Below the pieces are notes generated by a model. The model did not search any database and was not told the DNA's origin. It worked only from the letters and a program-made list of their open reading frames with translations. Of a stretch of 64,000 bases of DNA, positions 21,233 through 31,618 are shown piece by piece. A program made the position numbers and the translations under genes. Within the stretch, counting starts at the first letter, position 1, and every line of letters starts with the position of its first letter. This stretch comes from Janibacter indicus (GTDB lineage: Bacteria > Actinomycetota > Actinomycetes > Actinomycetales > Dermatophilaceae): positions 1-64,000 of the forward strand of contig NZ_FWXN01000005.1 of NCBI RefSeq assembly GCF_900176385.1. The letters are read 5' to 3'.

Positions 21233-22342
21233 TCAGTCCGATCCGCACGACGCCGGCAGGGCCTCGCGCAGGTTGGGGCAGCAGCCGGCCGGGCAGACCG
21301 CAGGGTGGGAGTCGAGGTCGCGCCACGTGGCGCGCACCGGCTGCTCGCCGCGCGCCTGCGCAGCCCGCTCGAGCATGAGGTCGACGAGTCCGCGGACGAA
21401 GTCGCCGTCAGCCCCCGGGGTCGGCACACGGGTCATCCCCAGACCGACCTCCGCGGCCGTTGCCGCGGCCTCGACGTCGAGGTCGTGGACGACCTCCATG
21501 TGGTCGGAGACGAAGCCGATCGGCACGACGACGACGTGGCGCACTCCTTCGTCGGCCAGCTCGCGGATCCGGTCGTTGACGTCCGGCTCCAGCCAGGGTG
21601 TGCGCGGCGAGCCCGAGCGGGAGCAGAAGGTCAGCCCCGCTGGCAGGTCGGTGGCGAGGACCGCGTCGACCTCGGCGGTGATCGCCGCGGCGAGCTCGGC
21701 CTGGTCCGCGGAGTAGGCCCGCCCGTCGCCGTCGCCGGGCCCGGAGGTCTCGTCCATCGCGTCGGGGATCGAGTGGGTGACGTAGAGCAGCGCGACGGCA
21801 TCGGCACCGACCGCCTCCACGGCGGCCCGCACACCGGCAAGGGTGTCGCGTGCCAGGGTCGCGGCGAAGCCGGGGTGCTCCCCGAAGGGCCGGACCTTGT
21901 CGACGACGAGACCCGGTCTCCCTTCGACCGCCTCGGCCAGGCCCTCGCGGTACTGACGGCACGAGGAGTAGCTGCGCCAGGCGCTCGTCGGCACCACGAG
22001 CACGTGCCGTGCCCCGCCCGCCTCCAGCTCGTCGAGCGCCTCCGGGACGAAGGGGGTGGAGTTGCGGTTGCCCAGGGCCACCGGCAGGGGGCACTCACGG
22101 GCCGTGAGCTCGGCGGTCAGGTCGGCGACGAGCCGCCGGTTGAGCGCGGGCAGCGGGCTGACGCCGCCGACCCGCTCGTAGTGCGCGCCCACCTCGACCA
22201 GTCGCTCGTCGGGCACGCCGCGGCCGGCCGTCACCCGGCGCAGGAAGGGCAGGACCTCGTCAGGCCCCTCGGGGCCGCCGAAGGACTGCACGAGGACCGC
22301 GTCGTACGGGCGAAGGGGGTGGTCGTTCACCGAGTCGGGCAT
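21233..22342 (-). CDS. hemH: Ferrochelatase (coproporphyrin III type)
   Basis: 369 residues. It inserts Fe2+ into a porphyrin; in actinobacteria the substrate is coproporphyrin III (the enzyme is then called CpfC). Visible are the N-terminal DAVLVQSFGGPEGPDEV, the catalytic histidine in VTHSIPDAM near residue 189, and VVPIGFVSDHMEVVHDLD. A cysteine group CPAGCCPN near residue 354 together with an upstream cysteine could hold the [2Fe-2S] cluster known in some members. ATG start; divergent from sepH. Confidence 0.93.
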   Translation of the reverse strand: MPDSVNDHPLRPYDAVLVQSFGGPEGPDEVLPFLRRVTAGRGVPDERLVEVGAHYERVGGVSPLPALNRRLVADLTAELTARECPLPVALGNRNSTPFVPEALDELEAGGARHVLVVPTSAWRSYSSCRQYREGLAEAVEGRPGLVVDKVRPFGEHPGFAATLARDTLAGVRAAVEAVGADAVALLYVTHSIPDAMDETSGPGDGDGRAYSADQAELAAAITAEVDAVLATDLPAGLTFCSRSGSPRTPWLEPDVNDRIRELADEGVRHVVVVPIGFVSDHMEVVHDLDVEAAATAAEVGLGMTRVPTPGADGDFVRGLVDLMLERAAQARGEQPVRATWRDLDSHPAVCPAGCCPNLREALPASCGSD

Positions 22343-22433
22343 GGACACAAGGTATCCCGCGGCGTGTGCGTCCACGGATCGGGCCGAGCAGGTGGCAGAG
22401 TCGTGCCAGGACGATGGACGAGAGGGATTGTTG

Positions 22434-23705
22434 ATGCGCGACCTGCGACTCATCGGGGTGCATGACGACGGCGAGCACCTCGTGGTGACCGACGATGCCG
22501 GCGAGGAGTACCGCCTGCGCATCGACGAGCCCCTACGCGCCGCGGCACGACGGGACCGACCCCGCCTGGGCCAGCTGCAGATCGCCATCGACAACAACGT
22601 GCGACCCCGCGAGGTCCAGGCGATGATCCGAGCCGGCGCCAGCGCCGACGAGGTCGCCGCCCGCACCGGCTGGGACCTCGACAAGATCGCCCGCTTCGAG
22701 GGACCCGTCCTCGCCGAGCGCGAGCACGTGGCGACCCGGGCGCAGGCCGTGCGCTTGCGCGGCACCAACCAGGCCGGCTCCCCCGAGACCCTCGCCCAGC
22801 GCGCGGCGACCCGCCTCACCGGGCGCGGTGTCGAGCCCTCCTCGGTCGAGTGGGACGCCTTCCGCGACGCCGAGGGCCAGTGGACCGTCTCCGCGGTCTT
22901 CGCCGCGGGCGGTCGCGACCGCACGGCCACGTGGTGGTTCGACCTCGCCGGCATGAGCGTCGTGGCCAAGAACGACGAGGCCAAGTGGCTCTCCGAGGCC
23001 GACACCCCGCAGGCGGGCCCGGTCCCGACCCCCGTGCACCGGCCGACCGCGGTCTTCGACGTCGAGGTCGAGGAGACCAAGGCCGAGCGGGCGACCCGGG
23101 CCAACACCGACGACCTGATCAACTCCATGCGCGAGCACTCCGGCGCCAAGAGCCGTCGCCGTGGCGGCGGTCGCCGCAAGCGCGCGAGCGAGGCCGCCGC
23201 CGCGCCGGCGCACGACGACGCCCTGCCTCTCGAGGAGCTGCCGCCCCCGGCGCGCGGCACCCACCCGCGTGACGAGCAGCCGGCCGAGCCGACGCAGACC
23301 CAGCCCACCCCCGAGCAGGCGCCCGGGCAGTCCTCGGCCGGCTCCGAGCCGACTCAGGCACAGGCCGAGGCGCAGCCGGCTCCGGCCACCGACGGGCCCA
23401 CTCCGGCGTCCTCGACACCGGCCGAGTCCAAGGACGACACGCCTGTCGAGCCCGAGGACGTCACGCCCGACGAGGTATCTGGCCCCGCGGGCGACGCGGC
23501 CGACTCGGAGTCCACCGACACCGAGTCCGGCTCCGACACCGAGTCGGACGACCTGGCCGCGTCCGAGGGCACGGCACCGCAGGCTGAGGCAGAGACCGAG
23601 GCGGCGCCGCAGCCCCAGGAGTCCTCGGCCAAGGGTCGTGGCCGCAAGGGCCGCAAGGGCGTGCCGAGCTGGGACGACGTGATGTTCGGGACGACCCGGG
23701 ACTGA
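22434..23705 (+). CDS. sepH: Septation protein SepH (DUF3071)
   Basis: 423 residues. The N-terminal 100 residues are the DUF3071 domain (MRDLRLIGVHDDGEHLVV ... NNVRPREVQAMIRAGASADEVAARTGW, with a helix-turn-helix-like part). A basic patch RRRGGGRRKR sits near residue 245 and a long acidic/proline tail follows. In Streptomyces and Mycobacterium SepH binds FtsZ and promotes its assembly. The last residues GRKGVPSWDDVMFGT are typical of the family. ATG follows GAGAGGGA. Confidence 0.9.
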   Translation: MRDLRLIGVHDDGEHLVVTDDAGEEYRLRIDEPLRAAARRDRPRLGQLQIAIDNNVRPREVQAMIRAGASADEVAARTGWDLDKIARFEGPVLAEREHVATRAQAVRLRGTNQAGSPETLAQRAATRLTGRGVEPSSVEWDAFRDAEGQWTVSAVFAAGGRDRTATWWFDLAGMSVVAKNDEAKWLSEADTPQAGPVPTPVHRPTAVFDVEVEETKAERATRANTDDLINSMREHSGAKSRRRGGGRRKRASEAAAAPAHDDALPLEELPPPARGTHPRDEQPAEPTQTQPTPEQAPGQSSAGSEPTQAQAEAQPAPATDGPTPASSTPAESKDDTPVEPEDVTPDEVSGPAGDAADSESTDTESGSDTESDDLAASEGTAPQAEAETEAAPQPQESSAKGRGRKGRKGVPSWDDVMFGTTRD

Positions 23706-23717
23706 CCGCCCCGGGCG

Positions 23718-24398
23718 TCACCCGGGCGGCGGGACCGGGCAGGCGTCAAGGTCGAAGGGCAGGACGTCCGCCGACTGGGCCGCGGTCTGGGCCGCACGCG
23801 AGTTCATCCGCCGCATGTGGTGGCGGCGGCAGAGCACCTCGTACTCCACGTGGCTCTCCCGGGCGGGCTCCGCGGTGTCCCCGACGACGACCTGCTCGCC
23901 CTCGACGACCATGACCCCGTCGACCACGCGGGCATTGTGCGTCGCCCGACGGCCGCACCAGCACAGCGCCGACACCTGCAGCACCTGGGTGCGGTCGGCG
24001 AGCTCGATGAGCCGCTGGCTCCCCGGGAAGAGCTCGGTGCGGAAGTCGCTCGTGATCCCGAAGGCGAAGACCTCGATGTCGAGCTCGTCGACGATCCGCG
24101 CGAGCTGGTCGACCTGCTCACGCGTGTAGAACTGCGCCTCGTCGCAGATGAGGTAGTCGACCCGCGCACCGGCAGTGAGCGAGGCGACGACCGTCTCCCA
24201 GAAGTCGAGCTCCTCGGCGACTTCGACCGCGCTCGTCGACAGACCCAGGCGCGAGGAGAGCACTGCCTCGCCCGAGCGGTCGAGGCGGGTGAAGATGATG
24301 CCGACCCGGCCCCTGGCCCGGTGGTTGTGGTCCATCTGCAACGCGAGGGTGGACTTGCCGCAGTCCATCGTGCCGGCGAAGAAGATCAGCTCGGCCAC
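23718..24398 (-). CDS. tdk: Thymidine kinase
   Basis: 226 residues, type II thymidine kinase. It phosphorylates thymidine with ATP in the salvage path. P-loop GTMDCGKST at residues 8-16, Walker B-like CDEAQF near 88, and zinc-binding cysteines in CWCGRRATHNAR and near CRRHH. GTG start lies 2 nt from the stop of the upstream gene. Convergent with sepH, with 12 bp between the stops. Confidence 0.95.
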   Translation of the reverse strand: MAELIFFAGTMDCGKSTLALQMDHNHRARGRVGIIFTRLDRSGEAVLSSRLGLSTSAVEVAEELDFWETVVASLTAGARVDYLICDEAQFYTREQVDQLARIVDELDIEVFAFGITSDFRTELFPGSQRLIELADRTQVLQVSALCWCGRRATHNARVVDGVMVVEGEQVVVGDTAEPARESHVEYEVLCRRHHMRRMNSRAAQTAAQSADVLPFDLDACPVPPPG

Positions 24399-24399
24399 G

Positions 24400-25560
24400 T
24401 CAGTGCTCCCGGGGGTCGAGGACGAGCCACGGGATCGCAACCTCGTCGGTGGTGATCGACCCGTGCACACCGAGTAGGGCCCGCAGCTCCGGACGGTGGC
24501 GACGCGAGTCGACGACCGCCACCGGCCCGGTCATCGCGGCGATGACATCGCCGATGCGGGGCCGGACGAGGTCGCTGACCGGACCGAACCACCCGCGGGC
24601 GATGGCGTCGTCGGCGTCGAGGACGACGGCGTCGTCGCCGAGGCGTCCGCGCCAGACCGCGAGGACGTCCTCGCGAGCCCCGGGCACGACGTGCAGCTGC
24701 AGGCAGCGGGGCTCCCCCGCGACGTGCCGCACGCCGGCGTCGAGCTCGGCGTCGTGCGCCATGTCGGGTCGCGCGTCCAGCGGGACGTCGACCATGCCGT
24801 GGTCGGCCGTGATGTGCAGGGTGGTGTCGGGCGGCATCAGCCCGGCGAGGCGGGCCAGCTCGGCGTCGACGGCCTCGAGCTCGTCGCCCCACTCCAGCGA
24901 CCCGACGCCGTGCACGTGACCGACCTTGTCGAGGTCACCCCAGTAGAGGTAGACGAGGGAGCGAGACTGTGCCCGAAGGGCGCTCACCGTCGCGTCGACC
25001 CGAGCCGCCAGGCTGGAGGCGGCGGTGAAGCGGCCGCCTCGCAAGGCGGCCTCGGTGAGACCGGAGCCGTCGAAGAACCCCGGCCCGACCCGGGTCACCG
25101 AGACCCCGGCGTCGTGGGCGGCCTCGAAGACCGTGGGAGCCGGTTGCCAGCGCCGCGGCTCGGGGCCCTCCTCCCAGGACAGCTCGTTGAAGACGGTGTC
25201 GCTCTGGGGGTCGTAGGCCTCGTAGCCGACGAGCCCGTGCGCCCCGGCGAGCGATCCGGTGCCGAAGGTGCCCATCGAGGTGGCCGTCGTCGACGGGAAG
25301 CCGCAGTCGAGGGTCACCGCAGCCTGCGGGTCCTGCAGCAGGCGGCGCAGGAAGGGGGCGTGGCCACCGCGACGGGCGAGCAGTGCCGCGCCGAGACCGT
25401 CGACGAGGACGACGACGGCCCGACGGGTGGGACGAAGGGGGCGGTCCCCCGGCCCGGCGAGTCCGGGCACCCCGAGGCTCGTCGCGACGGCGGGCAGCAG
25501 CCGGTCCAGTCGCGGCGTGGCCGGCAACAGCGACGAGTGCTGGTGGTCGTGGAGGGTCAT
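24400..25560 (-). CDS. Alkaline phosphatase/nucleotide pyrophosphatase-family protein
   Basis: 386 residues. Phosphodiesterase-superfamily metal motifs: VVLVDGLGAALL, PSTTATSMGTFGTG with the nucleophile threonine, GDLDKVGHVHG and ITADHGMVDV. No signal peptide or anchor is apparent, so a cytoplasmic enzyme is likely. Substrate unknown. It is the middle gene of a minus-strand run, DUF5998 - this gene - tdk, with gaps of 8 and 1 bp. Confidence 0.85.
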   Translation of the reverse strand: MTLHDHQHSSLLPATPRLDRLLPAVATSLGVPGLAGPGDRPLRPTRRAVVVLVDGLGAALLARRGGHAPFLRRLLQDPQAAVTLDCGFPSTTATSMGTFGTGSLAGAHGLVGYEAYDPQSDTVFNELSWEEGPEPRRWQPAPTVFEAAHDAGVSVTRVGPGFFDGSGLTEAALRGGRFTAASSLAARVDATVSALRAQSRSLVYLYWGDLDKVGHVHGVGSLEWGDELEAVDAELARLAGLMPPDTTLHITADHGMVDVPLDARPDMAHDAELDAGVRHVAGEPRCLQLHVVPGAREDVLAVWRGRLGDDAVVLDADDAIARGWFGPVSDLVRPRIGDVIAAMTGPVAVVDSRRHRPELRALLGVHGSITTDEVAIPWLVLDPREH

Positions 25561-25568
25561 GCGGCGGG

Positions 25569-26174
25569 TCAGTGCCCGATGCTCGCCGACAGGTCGCGGG
25601 CGAACTCGATGGCGCGGTCGAGCGCCTCACGGCCTTCGGCCTCCGCGCTGATCCGCAGGGCGATGTCGTCGCTCGTGATGGTGCCGTCGTAGCCGTGGTC
25701 GCCGCCCTCGCAGTCCGGGTCGTTGCACTGCGCGGGCAGCAGGTCGACGCGGCTGACCGCGCCCCAGCCGATGGTGAGCGTGACCGCGCTGCCGAGGGAC
25801 CCGGGCACATAGCTCGAGGGGTCACCGACGACGTGGGTCAGCATGACGCCGCGCACCGAGGCGAGCGGGATGCACTCGGTCGTGGCCGTGGCGATCTCGT
25901 GGGCCCCGGAGAAGTGGTCCGGGAAGTCGTCGGCGTGGGCGACGACGAGCCGGGTGCCGGTGCGGGCGAAGACCGTGATGTGCCGCCGCACGGCGTCCTG
26001 GTCGAAGGTCGTCTCCTGGTGCACGAGGTGACCGTGCACGTCCTCGGACCCGACCGCGGCCTTGATGACGTCGGCGACGAGGGCCGGGTAGTAGCCCGCG
26101 CGCTCGATGTCGGCCATGAGGGCGTCCGGGAGCGAGATCGCCGTGAGATCAGCAGGTGCGGGCATGTGGGCCAT
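25569..26174 (-). CDS. DUF5998 family protein
   Basis: 201 residues, soluble. Matches the actinobacterial DUF5998 family (ADIERAGYYPALVADVI, HVVGDPSSYVPGSLGSAVTLTIGWG, CNDPDCEGGDHGYDGTITSDDI). The CxxxxC in CNDPDC is a possible metal site. Function unknown. ATG at 26174 with a second in-frame ATG three codons later. Co-directional with the acetyltransferase gene 12 bp upstream. Confidence 0.85.
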   Translation of the reverse strand: MAHMPAPADLTAISLPDALMADIERAGYYPALVADVIKAAVGSEDVHGHLVHQETTFDQDAVRRHITVFARTGTRLVVAHADDFPDHFSGAHEIATATTECIPLASVRGVMLTHVVGDPSSYVPGSLGSAVTLTIGWGAVSRVDLLPAQCNDPDCEGGDHGYDGTITSDDIALRISAEAEGREALDRAIEFARDLSASIGH

Positions 26175-26186
26175 TGTGCCCCAGCG

Positions 26187-28871
26187 TCAGGTGAGGCTCC
26201 GCGCGCCGGTGTCGATCCGGCGACGGGTCACCGGCGCGATCATGACGTCGGCGCCGAGCACCGTGGCGCCCTCGGGATGGGCGACGACGGGGTTGAGCTC
26301 GACGGACGACAGCTCGAGGAAGTCGTCGGACATGATCGACAGCCGCCCGAGGATGTCCTCGAGCGCCGCCCGGTCGACCGGCGCCGCGCCGTCGTGCCCC
26401 ATGAGCAGTGGGGCGAGCTTGAGGTCCTCGACGAGCTCGCGCACGTCGACGTCGGTGAGCGGCGGGATCCGGTAGGCGATGTCGTCGAGCAGGGTCGTCG
26501 GCGCGCCCGCGATGCTGAAGGAGACGACCGGCCCGAAGAGGGGGTCCTCCAGCGTCGAGAGCACCGTCGAGACCCCCGGCCGGGCCATCCGCTGCACGAC
26601 GAAGTAGTTGGCGTCCATCGGCGCCAGCCGCCGGTCCAGAGCCTCGAAGGCCGAGCGCACCGCGTGCGCGTCGTGCAGGTCGACGCGGATGCCCTCGAGG
26701 AGGGCCTGCCCACGCACCAGCGGGGAGAGTGACTTGACGACGACCGGGTAGCCGACCTCCTCCGCGATGGCGACGGCCTCGTCGGCGTCAGCCGCCTCGA
26801 ACCGGGGCCACACGTCGATGCCGTAGGCGGCGAGCAGCTCACGGGACTCGTCGCTCGTCAGGGCCCGGCCCTCCGGGTCCTCCTCGAGCACCCGGTCGAG
26901 CAGCGCCCGCGCAGCCCACCGGTCGATGCCGTCGCGCACGACGGTCTCGCCCTTGTCCTTGTCGCGCCACTGCCCGTAGTCCGTCGCCAGGGCCAGGGCC
27001 CGGATGGCCTCCTCGGGCATCGGGTAGAGCGGCACGGCCTGGCGCGGGGTGTCGTCGGCGACCTCACCGGTCTCGTGGAGGAAGGCGGCGTCACCCCCTT
27101 CGTCGACGCCGCGCAGACCGAGCAGCGTCGCCACGCACGGCTTGTCGGATCGGGAGGCGGCGTGCCGCAGGGCCTCGACGACCTCCTGGTCCAGGGCACC
27201 GACGGGCGGGATGAAGCAGACGATGACGGAGTCGACGTCGGGGTCACCGAAGGCGGCGTCGACCGCTCTCTGGAACTCGCGCGCCGAGGCCTCGGTCGGG
27301 ATGGCGACCGGACCGTGCACGACCTCGAGGCCGCGCTCGGTGGCGTTGTCGGCGCACAGCGCGGCCAGCTGGCTGGAGTTGCCGACGATGGCCACGCGGC
27401 GCCCCGCCGGCAGCGGCTGGTGGACGAGCAGTTGCGCGACGTCAAACATCTGGTGGACGTTTTCGCAGTGGATGACCCCGGCCTGCTGCAGCATCGAGCC
27501 GAAGACGTGCGGCTGGACCTTGGGCTTGCGGACCTTGTGCCCGGGGGGCGCGCCGTAGGTCGCCGACGCCGGCTTGACGACGATGACCGGCTTGTTGGAG
27601 GCGAGGTGGCGGGCGACACGGGAAAACTTGCGCGGGTTGCCCATCGACTCGAGATAGAGCCCCACCGCGTGGGTGCGCTCGTCGTCGACCCAGTACTGCA
27701 TGAGGTCGTTGCCGGAGACGTCGACCCGGTTGCCCGCGGAGGCGAAGACCGAGATGCCGAGGTTGCGTCGCGCCGCCGAGTCGAGGTTGGCGATCGCGAG
27801 CGCGCCACTCTGCGAAAACAGGCCGAGGTGGCCCGGGCGCGGGATGACCGGGGTCAGGGTCGCGTTGAGACTCACCGCGGGGTCGTTGTTGATCAGGCCG
27901 AAGGAGTTGGGTCCGAGCACCCGCATGCCGTGGGTCCGGGCGAGCCGGAGCACCTCCTGCTGCCGCGCGGCCCCGGCCTCGTCGACCTCGGCGAAGCCCG
28001 AGGAGATGATGAGCAGGGTCTTGACCCCCGCCGCGGCGCACTCGAGGACGACCTGGGTCACCCGCTCGGCGGGCACCGCGATGACGGCGAGCTCGACTCC
28101 CCCGTCGATCTCGCCGACCGTGCGCACGGCCGTCAGGCCGAGGATCTCCCCCGCGTCCGGGTTGACGGCGTGGACCTGACCGGTGAAGCCGCCGTCGAGG
28201 ACCTGCTTGAGCACCTGGTGGCCGATGGCCCGCTCACGCCGGCTGGCGCCGATGACCGCCACCGAGGTCGGATGGAGCATGGCCCGCACGCTCTGCGACT
28301 CGGCGCGGTGCTCGCGGGCGAAGCGCACCGACAGCGACTCGGCGGTGGGCTCGATGGCGAAGTGGAGGGTGACGACCCCGTCCTCGAGGCGGCGGCTCAC
28401 CTGGTAGCCGGCCTCGGAGAAGACGGAGAGCATCTTGCGGTTGTGCGGCAACACCTCCGCCTCGAACTCGGTGATGTCGCCGGCGTGGGCGATGGCCGCG
28501 AGGTGCTCGAGCAGCACCGACCCGATGCCCTTGCCGTGGTAGTCGTCGGAGATGTTGAACGCGACCTCGGCAGTGTGCGGGCCCACCCGGTCGTAGCGCC
28601 CGATGCCGATGATGTCGTCGCCGATCGTCGCGACGAGCGCCATCCGGTCGTGGTAGTCGACCTCGGTGAAGCGCTTGATGTCGCGGTCGCTCAGGGTGCG
28701 CATCGGCGCGAAGAAGCGCAGATAGATCGACTCGTCGGACTGGCGCGAGTGGAAGTGCCGGATGCCGTCGGCATCGGACGGCTTGATCGGCCGCAGTCTG
28801 CAGACCGAGCCGTCCCGCAGGACGACGTCGGCCTCCGCCAGCACCGGGTACCCCGGTGGGAGCTCCGTCAT
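26187..28871 (-). CDS. Pat-type protein: GNAT acetyltransferase fused to ADP-forming acyl-CoA synthetase-like domains
   Basis: 894 residues. N-terminal GNAT domain (about 20-180; acetyl-CoA loop in [14 protein letters not shown]), then CoA-binding ([17 protein letters not shown], about 205-320), flavodoxin-like ligase domains ([30 protein letters not shown]), and a C-terminal ATP-grasp ([14 protein letters not shown], about 665-890). Proteins of this plan acetylate lysines, notably of acetyl-CoA synthetase, and shut down acetate activation. GNAT-first order is the Streptomyces PatA arrangement, opposite to Salmonella Pat. ATG 28871 is preferred over an upstream start because similarity begins at MTELPPG. 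Divergent from parC. Confidence 0.9.
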   Translation of the reverse strand: MTELPPGYPVLAEADVVLRDGSVCRLRPIKPSDADGIRHFHSRQSDESIYLRFFAPMRTLSDRDIKRFTEVDYHDRMALVATIGDDIIGIGRYDRVGPHTAEVAFNISDDYHGKGIGSVLLEHLAAIAHAGDITEFEAEVLPHNRKMLSVFSEAGYQVSRRLEDGVVTLHFAIEPTAESLSVRFAREHRAESQSVRAMLHPTSVAVIGASRRERAIGHQVLKQVLDGGFTGQVHAVNPDAGEILGLTAVRTVGEIDGGVELAVIAVPAERVTQVVLECAAAGVKTLLIISSGFAEVDEAGAARQQEVLRLARTHGMRVLGPNSFGLINNDPAVSLNATLTPVIPRPGHLGLFSQSGALAIANLDSAARRNLGISVFASAGNRVDVSGNDLMQYWVDDERTHAVGLYLESMGNPRKFSRVARHLASNKPVIVVKPASATYGAPPGHKVRKPKVQPHVFGSMLQQAGVIHCENVHQMFDVAQLLVHQPLPAGRRVAIVGNSSQLAALCADNATERGLEVVHGPVAIPTEASAREFQRAVDAAFGDPDVDSVIVCFIPPVGALDQEVVEALRHAASRSDKPCVATLLGLRGVDEGGDAAFLHETGEVADDTPRQAVPLYPMPEEAIRALALATDYGQWRDKDKGETVVRDGIDRWAARALLDRVLEEDPEGRALTSDESRELLAAYGIDVWPRFEAADADEAVAIAEEVGYPVVVKSLSPLVRGQALLEGIRVDLHDAHAVRSAFEALDRRLAPMDANYFVVQRMARPGVSTVLSTLEDPLFGPVVSFSIAGAPTTLLDDIAYRIPPLTDVDVRELVEDLKLAPLLMGHDGAAPVDRAALEDILGRLSIMSDDFLELSSVELNPVVAHPEGATVLGADVMIAPVTRRRIDTGARSLT

Positions 28872-29002
28872 GTCCCCAATCCTGCCACGGGCCCCCGTGC
28901 CGCCCCCGCGGCAGGTCACGTGTGTCGGTCCCGGCCCGACAGCGGCGAAGGGGGAAGATGGGTGGGCTCATCAGCACCAGCCCACGAGGAGTCACCGCCC
29001 GC

Positions 29003-31438
29003 ATGGCCCGCCGTCCCGCAGCCTCTCCCCCCGCCGACGTCCCGGAGCGGATCGTCGACATCGACGTCGCGGACGAGATGCGCAATGCCTTCCTCGAGTA
29101 CAGCTACTCGGTGATCCACGCGCGCGCCCTGCCCGACGCCCGTGACGGCCTCAAGCCGGTGCACCGCCGCATCCTCTACTCGATGAGCGAGATGGGCCTG
29201 CGCCCCGAGCGCGGTCACGTCAAGTCCTCCCGCGTCGTCGGAGAGGTCATGGGCAAGTACCACCCGCACGGCGACTCGGCGATCTACGACGCCCTCGTGC
29301 GCATGGCCCAGCCCTTCTCCATGCGCCTGCCCCTCGTCGACGGCCACGGCAACTTCGGCTCGCTCGACGACGGCCCGGCCGCCAGCCGCTACACCGAGGC
29401 CCGGATGGCCCCCGCGGCGCTGCTCATGGTGACCGGGCTCGACGAGGACACCGTCCCCTTCGTCCCCAACTACGACGACCAGCTGCTGCAGCCCGAGGTG
29501 CTGCCCGCGGCCTACCCCAACCTCCTCGTCAACGGCACCACCGGCATCGCCGTCGGCATGGCGACCAACATGCCGCCGCACAACCTCGTCGAGGTCATCG
29601 GCGCGGCCCGGCACCTGCTGACCCACCCCGACGCCAGCCTCGACGACCTGATGAAGTTCGTCCCCGGCCCGGACCTGCCCGGTGGCGGGCGGATCATCGG
29701 CCTCGACGGGATCCGCGACGCCTACCTCACCGGGCGCGGCAGCTTCCGTACCCGCGCGACGACGCGCATCGACAAGGTCTCGCCGCGCCGCCAGGGCATC
29801 ATCGTCACCGAGCTGCCCTACCTCGTCGGCCCCGAAAAGGTCATCGAGAAGATCAAGGACGCCGTCCAGGCGAAGAAGCTGCAGGGCATCGCCGACGTCA
29901 AGGACCTCACCGACCGCGAGTCCGGGCTGCAGCTGGTCATCGAGATCAAAAACGGCTTCAACCCCGAGGCGGTCCTTGAGCAGCTGTACAAGCTGACCCC
30001 GATGGAGGACTCCTTCTCCATCAACAACGTCGCGCTCGTCGACGGGCAGCCCCGGACCATGGGGCTGAAGGAGCTGCTCACCGTCTACGTCGACTTCCGT
30101 CGGGACGTCGTGCGGCGCCGCAGCGAGTACCGCCTGGCCAAGCGCCGCGAGCGGCTGCACCTCGTCGAGGGCCTGCTCATCGCGATCCTCGACATCGACG
30201 AGGTCATCCAGGTCATCCGCAGCAGCGACGACGCGTCGATCGCGCGCACCCGCCTGCAGGAGGTCTTCGACCTCTCCGAGGTCCAGGCGACCTTCATCCT
30301 CGACCTGCAGCTGCGCCGCCTGACGAAGTTCTCCAAGCTCGAGCTCGAGCGTGAGCAGAGCGAGCTGCTCGAGCAGATCGCCGCGCTCGAGGAGATCCTC
30401 GGCGACGACAAGGTGATGACCCGGCTGATCTCCGGCGAGCTCGCCGACGTCGCCAAGAAGCACGGCGACCCCCGCCGCACGGTCCTGCTCGAGTCGGCCG
30501 GGCAGCCGGCCGCGGCCTCCACGCCGCTCGAGGTCGCCGACGACCCGTGCTGGGTGCTGCTGTCGAGCACCGGTCTGCTCGCCCGCACCAGCGACGCCGA
30601 GCCCCTGTCCACCGAGGGCGGGCGGTCCAAGCACGACGCGATCGTCGCGGCGGTGCGCACCACGGCCCGTGGCGAGGTGGCCGTGGTCACCTCGGCCGGG
30701 CGGATGGTCCGGCTCGGGGCCCTCGAGCTGCCCACCCTGCCCCCGTCCAACGGCGCCCCCACCCTCTCCGGCGGCGCGCCGCTCGCGGCCTACGTCGACC
30801 TGCCGGGTGACGAGACCCCGCTGACGCTGATGAGCCTGTCGAGCGACTCGCCCGGCCTGGCCCTGGGCACCGCCCGGGGCGTGGTCAAGCGGGTGACGAC
30901 CGACTACCCCAAGGGCCACTCCTGGGAGGCCATCTCGCTCAAGGACGGCGACCGCGTCGTCGGCGCCGTCGAGCTCAAGACCGGCGAGGAGGAGCTCGTC
31001 TTCGTCACCAGCCAGGCCAGCCTGCTGCACTTCTCCGCCGCCGACGTCCGCCCGCAGGGCCGCTCCGGGGGCGGCGTCGCCGGCATCCGGCTCACCGACG
31101 ACGCCCAGGTCGTCTTCTTCGGCGCCGTCGACCTCAACCACGACAACATCGTCGTCACGGTGTCGGGCTCCTCCGACGCGCTGCCGGGCACCGACGCCGG
31201 CTCGTGGAAGGTCACCTCCTTCGACGAGTACCCCGGCAAGGGTCGCGCCACCGCCGGTGTGCGCGCCCACCGCTTCCTCAAGGGCGAGGACGTGCTGATC
31301 ACCGCCTGGGTGGGCCGCGCCGGCGCCCGTGCCGCGCAACCCAACGGCGTGGCGATCACCCTGCCCGACGCCGACGCCCGCCGCGACGGCTCCGGCACCC
31401 CCGCCTCCGCCGTGATCGGTGGCATCGGCTCCCTCTGA
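29003..31438 (+). CDS. parC: DNA topoisomerase IV subunit A
   Basis: 811 residues. Breakage-reunion subunit; Tyr130 in ASRYTEAR is the DNA-attacking residue. The region around [32 protein letters not shown] is the quinolone-determining segment, with wild-type-like spacing. The C-terminal beta-pinwheel lacks a clear GyrA-box, favouring ParC over GyrA, as does the nearby parE rather than a gyrB-gyrA pair. ATG 29003 has GAGGAG about 12 nt upstream; an in-frame ATG at 28958 is the alternative. Decatenates sister chromosomes. Confidence 0.9.
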   Translation: MARRPAASPPADVPERIVDIDVADEMRNAFLEYSYSVIHARALPDARDGLKPVHRRILYSMSEMGLRPERGHVKSSRVVGEVMGKYHPHGDSAIYDALVRMAQPFSMRLPLVDGHGNFGSLDDGPAASRYTEARMAPAALLMVTGLDEDTVPFVPNYDDQLLQPEVLPAAYPNLLVNGTTGIAVGMATNMPPHNLVEVIGAARHLLTHPDASLDDLMKFVPGPDLPGGGRIIGLDGIRDAYLTGRGSFRTRATTRIDKVSPRRQGIIVTELPYLVGPEKVIEKIKDAVQAKKLQGIADVKDLTDRESGLQLVIEIKNGFNPEAVLEQLYKLTPMEDSFSINNVALVDGQPRTMGLKELLTVYVDFRRDVVRRRSEYRLAKRRERLHLVEGLLIAILDIDEVIQVIRSSDDASIARTRLQEVFDLSEVQATFILDLQLRRLTKFSKLELEREQSELLEQIAALEEILGDDKVMTRLISGELADVAKKHGDPRRTVLLESAGQPAAASTPLEVADDPCWVLLSSTGLLARTSDAEPLSTEGGRSKHDAIVAAVRTTARGEVAVVTSAGRMVRLGALELPTLPPSNGAPTLSGGAPLAAYVDLPGDETPLTLMSLSSDSPGLALGTARGVVKRVTTDYPKGHSWEAISLKDGDRVVGAVELKTGEEELVFVTSQASLLHFSAADVRPQGRSGGGVAGIRLTDDAQVVFFGAVDLNHDNIVVTVSGSSDALPGTDAGSWKVTSFDEYPGKGRATAGVRAHRFLKGEDVLITAWVGRAGARAAQPNGVAITLPDADARRDGSGTPASAVIGGIGSL

Positions 31439-31450
31439 GCCCCCTGTCCC

Positions 31451-31544
31451 GCATTGCCCTACGGCAATGCAACCTCTCGACATCAAGACTCTGCATTGCC
31501 CTACGGCAATGCGGGATCGACCCTGCATTGCCGTAGGGCAATGC
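31451..31544. repeat. Cluster of three GCATTGCC palindromic repeats
   Basis: Copies at 31451-31470 and 31493-31512 (loop CTAC) and an inverted copy at 31525-31544 (loop GTAG): each is an 8-bp perfect stem GCATTGCC/GGCAATGC. Spacers are 22 and 12 nt. They fill the gap between the convergent ends of parC and the permease gene, just before a shared terminator. REP-like in form; no RAYT transposase is in the window. Confidence 0.9.
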
Positions 31545-31568
31545 ACCGTCACGGCGTCCACGCAGAGC

Positions 31569-31606
31569 GAAGGGGGCGGCACCGGATCACCGGTGCCGCC
31601 CCCTTC
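31569..31606. terminator. Bidirectional hairpin terminator between parC and the permease gene
   Basis: A perfect 17-bp stem (GAAGGGGGCGGCACCGG, loop ATCA, complement) lies between the convergent genes, 12 bp from the permease stop. Its base uses the CGAAGGGGG motif. Confidence 0.85.
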
Positions 31607-31618
31607 TCCTCGTGGAGC

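Noticed and set aside
27075-31582. Long antisense frames opposite the Pat and parC genes
   Set aside because: No start signals or domains, and the opposite strands carry complete conserved proteins.
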